NCBI RefSeq assembly: GCF_001445575.1
Contig: NZ_CP013200.1
Span: forward strand, 2,356,001-2,420,000
Reading direction: 5' to 3'
DNA length: 64,000 nt
From: Arthrobacter alpinus
GTDB taxonomy: Bacteria; Actinomycetota; Actinomycetes; Actinomycetales; Micrococcaceae
This document shows, piece after piece, positions 57,912 through 64,000 of the stretch. The notes beneath the pieces are model-generated. The model saw only the letters and a list, made by a program, of their open reading frames with translations. It searched no databases and was not told where the DNA came from. The number at the start of each line of letters is the position of its first letter. Within the stretch, counting starts at the first letter, position 1. A program made the translations under genes and the position numbers.

Positions 57912-59785
57912 GAGTCCGGGAACCGCGCTGGGCTCGTTTCGCCAGAGCAGCCGTGGGTGAGGTAGAGCCCGCGGCGCCCAAACCACTTCACCTGCGCTTG
58001 CGGCTACACCTTGCGGATTTGCGCCGACGGATTGCCGAGGCGCAAGTCGGCCAAGCAGAGGTCGCTGTGCATCGCAGGCCTGACGCCCGGCTTCTGCCAG
58101 CAGTGGTTGGGACCTGGGCCGCAGCAGCCGTAGCCGTGGTCTTGCCGGGGGAGATGCTTGTTGGCTGTGCGGTGTTGCTCGTTGCAGTTTTGTTGGCAGG
58201 ATTCTCGGTGGTCAGGATACGGCGCAGCTTTGGGCTGCGAGCTGGCCAGCAATCTCCCGGTGGATGGACAGGCCGTAACCGCCCCGGCAGGTGCAGAGTC
58301 AGCCGTTGTGGCAGTGCGTCCGCTCTGCTGCTGGCAGCTGCTCCCACGCTAGTGCTCACCACGGTCTGCATTGTGGCGGTGCTGGCATCGGTGGCCCTGC
58401 GCTCGTGGAGTACTGCGGAGTCGCCTCTTGAGCAGGCCATGGCGCGGGGCCAGGACATGGTGCTCACCTTGAGCCTGAAGAACTCACCCCGGCCACTGGG
58501 CATGGAAAACGGTCCGCAGCGGGTGGCCTTCGATGCGGTGGTGCTCACGGCCAGCGCCAAGGGGCAGCTCATGGCTGGCAGACTGCCCGTCCGGGTTGTG
58601 GCGTCCATGGCGTGGGCGAGCCTGCAAGCAGGCGACAGGGCTGTCACCGCAGGCATCATTGTCCCTGCCGGTGAGCGCGATTCAGTTGCCGGACTTCTTC
58701 GGCCGTCCACTGTTCCGCAGGCCGTGAAAGCCGCCGAGGGAGGTTCGCAAGCGGCGGTCGCAGCCATTCGCACGTCCTGGATCTCCGCCGTCCATGAAGT
58801 GTGGGACAAAGGCTCCAGCGACACAGCCGGGCTCCTGCCCGGGATGGTTATGGGTGACCGTGCCGGCATGGACAAAAGTCTTGATGGGGCCATGAAAACT
58901 GTTGGTCTCACACATTTAACTGCCGTCAGTGGCGCGAACTGTACGCTGGTTTTGGCATCGCTCATGCTGGGGCTGCGGTCGCTGCGCGTGCCGCGTGGCA
59001 TTGCCTTTGCCGCCTCGGGTGCAGGGCTGCTGGGATTTGTTATGGTGGTTGGCCCGGACCCCAGCGTCTTGCGAGCTGCTGTCATGGGGATCATTGGCGC
59101 CATGGCCGTGTTGGGTGGCCGCCCCAAACGAGTGGGGGCTCTCCTGTCACTTTCCGTCGTGGTGCTGTTGCTCGGTGATCCCTGGCTCGCCTCAGATTAC
59201 GCCTTCATTCTCTCGGTTCTGGCCACGTTGGGGCTGCACTTGGTGGGCCAACGTTGCGTACAGTGGCTGGCTGTCATGCTGCCGCTGTGGCTCGCACAGG
59301 CAATTGCCATTCCCCTCGCTGCTCAGCTGTTCTGCGCCCCTGTCATTGTGCTGCTGCAAGCCAGACTGACGCCCTACACCATTCCGGCCAATATGTTGGC
59401 GGCCCCAGTCGTGGCTCTCGTGACCACTGTGGGCACACTCGGCATGGTGGTGGCCGCTGTGATCCCGCCGCTGGCTGCGGTGTGTGCGGCAATCAGCGGG
59501 GCAGGTGCCTGGTGGGTGGCGGCGGTGGCTCGCACCATGTCGACGCTGCCAGCTGCGAGTCTGCCCTGGCCTTCCGGGGTGCAGGGGGTGGTGCTGATGT
59601 CGCTGTTGAATGCCGCGCTGCTCGCGGCTCTGTTTGTCATGGTGGAGCGGCAACGCGCCATGACCGTGGCGCTAAAATTGCGTTCGTTGTTACCGGCCGG
59701 TTGGCGAGATCACTGGTTTATGATCGCGGTGGTTCTGGCTGCCGGAACAACAGCATGGTGGAGCGCGGCGGTACTGCAACTATGA
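57908..59785 (+). CDS. comEC: ComEC/Rec2 family DNA-uptake channel protein
   Basis: A 625-residue polytopic membrane protein. The competence domain is clear: PGMVMGDRAGMDKSL, then KTVGLTHLTAVSGANCTLV, and repeated transmembrane segments after it. It ends after the last helix, so the C-terminal metallo-beta-lactamase nuclease domain found in longer ComEC proteins is missing. The start overlaps comEA (ATGA). It would pass single-stranded DNA through the membrane. Confidence 0.9.
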   Translation: MRVREPRWARFARAAVGEVEPAAPKPLHLRLRLHLADLRRRIAEAQVGQAEVAVHRRPDARLLPAVVGTWAAAAVAVVLPGEMLVGCAVLLVAVLLAGFSVVRIRRSFGLRAGQQSPGGWTGRNRPGRCRVSRCGSASALLLAAAPTLVLTTVCIVAVLASVALRSWSTAESPLEQAMARGQDMVLTLSLKNSPRPLGMENGPQRVAFDAVVLTASAKGQLMAGRLPVRVVASMAWASLQAGDRAVTAGIIVPAGERDSVAGLLRPSTVPQAVKAAEGGSQAAVAAIRTSWISAVHEVWDKGSSDTAGLLPGMVMGDRAGMDKSLDGAMKTVGLTHLTAVSGANCTLVLASLMLGLRSLRVPRGIAFAASGAGLLGFVMVVGPDPSVLRAAVMGIIGAMAVLGGRPKRVGALLSLSVVVLLLGDPWLASDYAFILSVLATLGLHLVGQRCVQWLAVMLPLWLAQAIAIPLAAQLFCAPVIVLLQARLTPYTIPANMLAAPVVALVTTVGTLGMVVAAVIPPLAAVCAAISGAGAWWVAAVARTMSTLPAASLPWPSGVQGVVLMSLLNAALLAALFVMVERQRAMTVALKLRSLLPAGWRDHWFMIAVVLAAGTTAWWSAAVLQL

Positions 59786-59948
59786 AGAGGGGACGCCAGG
59801 GCCGGCGGGCTGCAGTGACGCTCAAACGCTCTGAGGCGAATCCTGCCGTGCAGCGGCATGTGAGTTGGGCGCCGCCGCACCGCTTGGGAATCACAGCGGT
59901 CAGTGGCACAGTAGATGGTGTGAATAATGCATGGACAGGAAGCCTTCA

Positions 59949-60956
59949 GTGAGCCCCGCACCCAGAACTTCCCAGCGGCCTTCCGGAGGCTCCGATTGGC
60001 GGGATGTTCCCTTGGCTCCCGTGGTGCTGCTCTTTGGTCCTGAGGACTTCATCGCCAGCCGAGCCACCGACGATGTTCGCCGGAAGTTGCGGGCACAGGA
60101 CCCGGCTATTGAACTTACCTCTATCGACGCTGCCCAGTACACGGCAGGGCAGTTGGGGATGGTGGCGAGCCCGTCCCTCTTTAGCGAACCTAAGCTCATT
60201 GAAGCCACGGCCTTGGCGACCATGAATGACGATTTCCTGCAGGATGTGCTGGCCTACATCAAGGACCCTGCCCCGGATGTCACACTGCTGTTGGTGCACA
60301 GCGGTGGTACCCGCGGGAAGAAGCTCCTGGACGCCTTGAAGGCGCTCGGTGCTCCTCGCATTGAATGCTTGCCGTTGAAGAAAGATGCGGAGAAGTCACA
60401 ATTTGTCAGCGCAGAGTTCTCACTGAACAAGCGCAGAATCGATGCGCAGGCCGTCCGGGCCCTGGTCGCAGCCGTTGGCGCTAGCCTTTCGGAATTGGCG
60501 GCAGCCTGTTCGCAGCTGATCGCTGACACCACTGGCATGGTCAGCACCGACGACGTCGACAAGTACTACGGTGGTCGTGTGGAAGCCACAGCCTTCCGCG
60601 TGGCGGATGCTGCCCTCGCCGGCAACGCCCCCGTGGCACTGTCCACTCTCAGACATGCCCTCGCCACAGGTGTTGACCCGGTGCCTCTGGTGGGAGCGCT
60701 GGCCATGAAGGTTCGGCAGGTCGCCAAGGTATTTTCGCTCCGTGGCAGTTCCGCCCAGCTCGCCGGGCAGCTCGGGATGAGCCCTTGGCAGGTTGATTCG
60801 GCACGCCGCGATGCCGGACATTGGAGTGGACCGGCGCTGGTGACTGCCATCAAGGTGCTGGCCGAAGCCGACGCGCAGGTTAAGGGTGAGGCGAAGGATC
60901 CGGTGTACGCGGTGGAACGCGCCGTGATTGTGATTGCCACGGCAGCTAGGCGCTAA
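59949..60956 (+). CDS. holA: DNA polymerase III delta subunit
   Basis: The clamp-loader subunit that opens the beta ring. The 335 residues show APVVLLFGPEDFIASRATDD, FSEPKLIEAT, LLVHSGGTRGKKLLDALKA and the C-terminal collar region LVGALAMKVRQVAKV. GTG 59949 follows AGGAAG by 6 nt and is preferred to ATG 59931, which has no site. It follows comEC by about 160 bp, the usual order in bacteria. It is followed by a 208-bp gap before gadB. Confidence 0.92.
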   Translation: MSPAPRTSQRPSGGSDWRDVPLAPVVLLFGPEDFIASRATDDVRRKLRAQDPAIELTSIDAAQYTAGQLGMVASPSLFSEPKLIEATALATMNDDFLQDVLAYIKDPAPDVTLLLVHSGGTRGKKLLDALKALGAPRIECLPLKKDAEKSQFVSAEFSLNKRRIDAQAVRALVAAVGASLSELAAACSQLIADTTGMVSTDDVDKYYGGRVEATAFRVADAALAGNAPVALSTLRHALATGVDPVPLVGALAMKVRQVAKVFSLRGSSAQLAGQLGMSPWQVDSARRDAGHWSGPALVTAIKVLAEADAQVKGEAKDPVYAVERAVIVIATAARR

Positions 60957-60981
60957 ACCACTAACCCGTAGGAGGAAATCC

Positions 60982-61029
60982 GTGGTACCCAGCACTGGGG
61001 AGGGCACGGCTTGGCCGTGGAGTCGCTGA
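60982..61029 (+). other. Possible 15-codon small ORF before gadB
   Basis: GTG 60982 opens a frame MVPSTGEGTAWPWSR with a strong Shine-Dalgarno (AGGAGGAAATCC). It ends at TGA 61027-61029, 135 bp before gadB. A small hairpin (CACGGC with GCCGTG) lies within it. It may be a real small protein, a leader, or chance. Confidence 0.35.
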
Positions 61030-61164
61030 AGTGGAGGCGGGTCTTGTGGAGCGCGTGTCCGCTCTGACACACTGACCTAAAGGACCATTCAACCCGTTTC
61101 CTGCCAATGGCAGTCGGAACTTGGCGGCGTGGTGGGTGAAGCTTCAACCTAGGAACGGGACTCA

Positions 61165-62529
61165 ATGATTGACAATGAATTGACGCCCGTTTTTGACCGT
61201 GGACCACGCGCCACTGCTGCCGTGCGTAACCGGCTGGGGGTCGGCTCCTTGTTGCCTGAGACTGCTTATCAACTGGTGCACGACGAAGCGCTCCTAGACG
61301 GAAATCCACGGCTCAACCTTGCCACCTTCGTGACAACATGGATGGACGATCACGCGAATCGGCTCTATGCCGAGACGTTCGATAGGAACATGATCGACAA
61401 AGATGAGTACCCCTCCACTGCGGCGGTCGAGGACCACTGCTGGAAGATCCTTGCCGGGCTCTGGAATGCTCCAGATGTGACTTCGGCGATCGGTACCTCA
61501 ACAACGGGATCCAGCGAAGCCTGCATGTTGGGTGGGCTTGCCTTCAAACGGCGTTGGCAGCACCAGCGCCGTGCCGCTGGAAAAAGCACCCAGAAACCTA
61601 ACTTAGTGATGTCCAGCGCCGTACAGGTCTGCTGGGAGAAATTCTGCAATTATTGGGACGTTGAGATGCGTCTGGTCCCCATTAGCGAAGAACACCGCGT
61701 GCTTGACGGGCATGACCTCGAGAATTACATCGATGAGAACACCATCGGGGTTGTCGCCATTATGGGAGTGACTTACACCGGCATGTACGAACCGGTGCGC
61801 GAGATCGCAGCAAAACTCGACGAGATTGAACAAACCACCGGCTTGGATATTCCGATTCACGTGGATGGGGCTTCGGGGGCCATGATCGCACCCTTCCTGC
61901 AACCCGATCTAGAATGGGATTTCCGGTTGGGGCGGGTGCACTCGATTTCGACGTCGGGCCATAAATACGGCGGGGTATACCCCGGTCTGGGTTGGGTGGT
62001 CTGGCGGGATGAGAAGTGGTTGCCGGAAGATCTCATCATGCGGGTGAGCTATTTGGGCGGAGACATGCCCACCTTTGCGCTTAACTTCTCACGGCCTGGG
62101 GCCCAAGTGTTGTTGCAGTACTACATGTTCTTGCGGTTGGGTGTGGATGGCTACACCGAGATGCAGCAAGGATCCCAAGATGTTGCAGTGATGCTCTCGC
62201 GCTCGATTGCTGCACTGGGGCCGTTCGAGTTGTGGAATGACGGCACCGACATCCCCGTCTTTGCCTGGTCGCTGAAAACCGGCTACACCGCTAACTGGGA
62301 TCTCTATCATCTTGCAGACCGGCTCCGCACCCAGGGCTGGATTGTCCCTGCCTACCCGATGCCCGACGGTTTGGCGTCACTGACGGTGCAACGCATTGTG
62401 GTGCGTAGCGATCTTTCACTGGATATGGCTGCCAAGTTCCTGATCGACTTCAAAACCGAGGTGGCTTACCTCAGCTCAATTACCACTGTCATGCCCCCGG
62501 CGCCAGGCCATCCAGGATTCTTGCACTGA
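61165..62529 (+). CDS. gadB: Glutamate decarboxylase (PLP-dependent)
   Basis: It converts glutamate to GABA and CO2 using a proton, a common acid-stress step. The 454 residues show GTSTTGSSEACMLGGLA, IHVDGASGAMIAPF and the PLP-Schiff-base site STSGHKYGG with Lys267. The C-terminus ends in PGHPGFLH; an autoinhibiting His tail of the E. coli GadB kind is possible. ATG 61165 follows AGGAACGGG. No gadC antiporter is next to it, so GABA export or use is not explained here. Confidence 0.94.
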   Translation: MIDNELTPVFDRGPRATAAVRNRLGVGSLLPETAYQLVHDEALLDGNPRLNLATFVTTWMDDHANRLYAETFDRNMIDKDEYPSTAAVEDHCWKILAGLWNAPDVTSAIGTSTTGSSEACMLGGLAFKRRWQHQRRAAGKSTQKPNLVMSSAVQVCWEKFCNYWDVEMRLVPISEEHRVLDGHDLENYIDENTIGVVAIMGVTYTGMYEPVREIAAKLDEIEQTTGLDIPIHVDGASGAMIAPFLQPDLEWDFRLGRVHSISTSGHKYGGVYPGLGWVVWRDEKWLPEDLIMRVSYLGGDMPTFALNFSRPGAQVLLQYYMFLRLGVDGYTEMQQGSQDVAVMLSRSIAALGPFELWNDGTDIPVFAWSLKTGYTANWDLYHLADRLRTQGWIVPAYPMPDGLASLTVQRIVVRSDLSLDMAAKFLIDFKTEVAYLSSITTVMPPAPGHPGFLH

Positions 62530-62583
62530 CACCGGGGCCAATGAGTACTTGGCCCGCAAGCCCACGCCAGGGCCAATTAAACA

Positions 62584-62620
62584 ATGAAGGACCCTCGCCA
62601 TAATGGCGAGGGTCCTTCAT
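62584..62620. terminator. Bidirectional terminator between gadB and rpsT
   Basis: A perfect 17-bp inverted repeat (ATGAAGGACCCTCGCCA with its complement) around TAA lies between these convergent genes. T-rich sequence follows on the plus side and an A-rich run precedes it, so it can serve both. Confidence 0.88.
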
Positions 62621-62647
62621 TTGAGTTGCGAAGCGGGTCAGCTTAGC

Positions 62648-62908
62648 TTAGAGGGCGTTAACCTTCGCAGCGAGACCTGACTTGCGGTTGGCAGCGTTGT
62701 TGGCGTGCAAGACGCCCTTGCTGACAGCCTTGTCCAGCTTGCGGCCGGCATTCACCAGTGCGGCTACTGCTGCATCCTTGTCGCCTGCGATTACTGCCAC
62801 GTTTACTGCACGGACAGCAGTCTTGACGCCTGAACGAACGGCGAGGTTGCGCTGACGCGACTTCTCGTTGGTCAGGATGCGCTTCTTCTGAGACTTGATA
62901 TTAGCCAC
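62648..62908 (-). CDS. rpsT: 30S ribosomal protein S20
   Basis: An 86-residue, Lys/Arg/Ala-rich helical protein binding 16S rRNA. ANIKSQKKRILTNEKSRQRN and KGVLHANNAANRKSGLAAKV are the family ends. The start is GTG 62908 after AGAGAG; in-frame codons upstream are not conserved. It is convergent with gadB. Confidence 0.95.
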   Translation of the reverse strand: MANIKSQKKRILTNEKSRQRNLAVRSGVKTAVRAVNVAVIAGDKDAAVAALVNAGRKLDKAVSKGVLHANNAANRKSGLAAKVNAL

Positions 62909-63087
62909 GATGTATAACTCTCTTTTGATACGTAAATTCGGTCGTAGAGGGCGTAGCTTGGCCGTCGACAGCGGCGTGGGGATGCTCGAATTATGGTGAA
63001 CGTCGGGCCAAGCTGTTGCATCCGCCGACCTGCACGGATACACACAGTCAAAAGTTTATCAGATCAGCGGCGCGGCCCTGGTTCGGA

Positions 63088-63705
63088 CTACTTCCAGCCG
63101 TGTCGCCGTTGTAGGCCGGTGGCCACGGCGCCGAAACGCTTCTTATCGAGAACAGCTCCTTCACGGCGCAGGTCCGCGGCGGAGACCTGCAGAACCCGGT
63201 CCAGTTTCACTTCACTGTCACGGCCTTGTTTGTCCCAGGAGCCCGTGCCAATGTCGATGTAGTCGTTGTCGCCGCGATGATCATCGCTGTGATCTTTGCT
63301 GGTCATCATCAGTGCCAGCAGATATTTCCCTGTTTTGCCCACAATGAGCACGGGGCGGTCCTTGCCTTGGCTGTGGTCTTCCTCATACGGCACCAACGTC
63401 CACACAATTTCGCCAGGGTCCGCCGCGCCGTCGGGCTTGGGGGAATACGCCACAGTCGCCGTGCCGCGGAAGTCTCCCGGATAGGGTGCGCTGAGCCCGC
63501 TGGTGGGGGTACCCGACGTCGGACGGTTTGTGGAGCGGGACGCTGGCCTGCCGCTGGAGGAAGCCGAGGGTTTGGACCCAGAGGGTTTGTTGCCGGGCCT
63601 GGTTTTGGGTGCGTTATTCCTTGGCTGGGAGGTTTTCCCAGGGCTGAAGAGTGCGCCCGCCAGAGACCGGAGGAACTTGAAAATGTGCTCGGAAGTCGAT
63701 GCCAT
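63088..63705 (-). CDS. MazF/PemK-type protein with a long N-terminal extension
   Basis: A 205-residue protein. The last ~110 residues are PemK/MazF-like: GEIVWTLVPYEEDHSQGKDR, PVLIVGKTGKYLLALMMTSK and RDSEVKLDRVLQV, which would make it a sequence-specific mRNA endoribonuclease. The first ~95 residues start with a short hydrophobic helix (FKFLRSLAGALF) and a Ser/Pro/Arg-rich tail. No antitoxin gene is next to it, so it may be a housekeeping relative rather than a classical toxin. ATG 63705 fits a TACCCT box 7 nt upstream. Confidence 0.8.
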   Translation of the reverse strand: MASTSEHIFKFLRSLAGALFSPGKTSQPRNNAPKTRPGNKPSGSKPSASSSGRPASRSTNRPTSGTPTSGLSAPYPGDFRGTATVAYSPKPDGAADPGEIVWTLVPYEEDHSQGKDRPVLIVGKTGKYLLALMMTSKDHSDDHRGDNDYIDIGTGSWDKQGRDSEVKLDRVLQVSAADLRREGAVLDKKRFGAVATGLQRRHGWK

Positions 63706-63718
63706 GGTTTCTAGGGTA
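63703..63718 (-). promoter_or_regulatory. -10 box with leaderless start (MazF/PemK-type gene)
   Basis: On the minus strand TACCCT (63718-63713) is 7 nt before ATG 63705, with no ribosome-binding site. Confidence 0.45.
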
Positions 63719-63881
63719 ACGAATAGGAGGGTGCTTATATGTGGTGCGTTCTCTCGTGGCGCGGTAAACGTGGGAGACTTGATGGCAATGAGTGTCCGCC
63801 CGTGCAACGCGCGGTCACAACCCTGCACGGTTCGGCGCATCAGCCGCAATCCCTGCGTTCATGCAACAGTAAGGAACCCTA

Positions 63882-64000
63882 GTGTCACCCATGGCCCGCA
63901 CTGCCCCGGTGCCCGCCCAGACCGATCCGGCGATCATCAGGAACTTCTGCATCATCGCCCACATCGACCACGGCAAGTCCACCCTGGCCGATAGGATGCT
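63882..64000 (+). CDS. lepA: Elongation factor 4 (LepA), N-terminal part
   Basis: The gene runs off the right edge after 39 codons. The visible part ends in [19 protein letters not shown], the G1 P-loop of the LepA back-translocase GTPase (HIDHGKST, where EF-G and others differ). GTG 63882 follows AAGGA by 6 nt; ATG 63891, three codons on, is an alternative. It is divergent from the MazF/PemK-type gene. Confidence 0.92.
   Translation, partial: MSPMARTAPVPAQTDPAIIRNFCIIAHIDHGKSTLADRM

Noticed and set aside
59786..59948. Small gene between comEC and holA
   Set aside because: The frame running through this gap continues from inside comEC in another frame and has no start signal of its own.
63706..63881. 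Antitoxin gene next to the MazF-like gene
   Set aside because: The gap to lepA holds no frame of suitable length with a start signal, and the other side is intergenic before rpsT.

Overview
The window is a GC-rich, gene-dense stretch of an actinobacterial chromosome. Gene content, the actinobacterial forms of IHF (mIHF), PyrF, CarA and PriA, and the order pyrR-pyrB-pyrC-carA-carB-pyrF-mihF-gmk-rpoZ-coaBC-metK-priA point to Arthrobacter or a close relative in the Micrococcaceae. The species cannot be fixed from sequence reading alone. I saw no prophage, insertion sequence, CRISPR array, tRNA or rRNA. Nearly all of it is core genome.

Layout, left to right. (1) 1-6 kb: a DUF349 protein and a membrane-anchored cyclophilin (minus strand), divergent from hisS and aspS. 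(2) 6-8.8 kb: a small accessory patch with a broken acetyltransferase, an RraA/HMG-aldolase-like protein, an intact GNAT enzyme and an acVLRF1-like protein that appears to lack its catalytic loop. (3) 8.8-21 kb: rarA, rpsD, two small membrane proteins, then a run of alaS-ruvX-mltG-aroE-aroC-aroK-aroB-TPR protein, so shikimate/chorismate synthesis is joined to cell-wall and translation genes. (4) 21-22.4 kb: efp-nusB behind a 32-bp tandem repeat. (5) 22.5-24 kb: a PrsW-type membrane protease. (6) 24-36 kb: the pyrimidine operon with a small membrane protein inside it, followed by mihF, gmk, rpoZ and coaBC. (7) 36-39.5 kb: metK and a helicase-dead-looking priA. (8) 39.6-42 kb: a DUF222/HNH (13E12-type) protein with a large low-complexity linker. 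(9) 42-48.6 kb, minus strand: an aldo/keto reductase, alpha/beta hydrolase, glycosyltransferase and large membrane protein, packed as one operon, and a SorC/DeoR-type regulator. (10) 48.7-53 kb: glpD-glpF-glpK for glycerol uptake and use, divergent from that regulator. (11) 53-64 kb: leuS with a probable leucine leader peptide, a DegV protein, comEA-comEC, holA, a glutamate decarboxylase, rpsT, an orphan MazF/PemK-type protein, and the first 39 codons of lepA.

The most interesting signals are regulatory. Upstream of leuS there is an apparent attenuator: a nine-codon frame (M-H-T-F-L-L-L-I-stop) with three consecutive Leu codons, then a GC hairpin with a T run. Ten start codons in the window have a TANNNT box exactly 6 or 7 nt upstream and little or no Shine-Dalgarno sequence, the signature of leaderless transcripts. 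The pyrR ribosome-binding site lies inside a PyrR-type RNA hairpin. Several unexplained inverted and tandem repeats sit between core genes.
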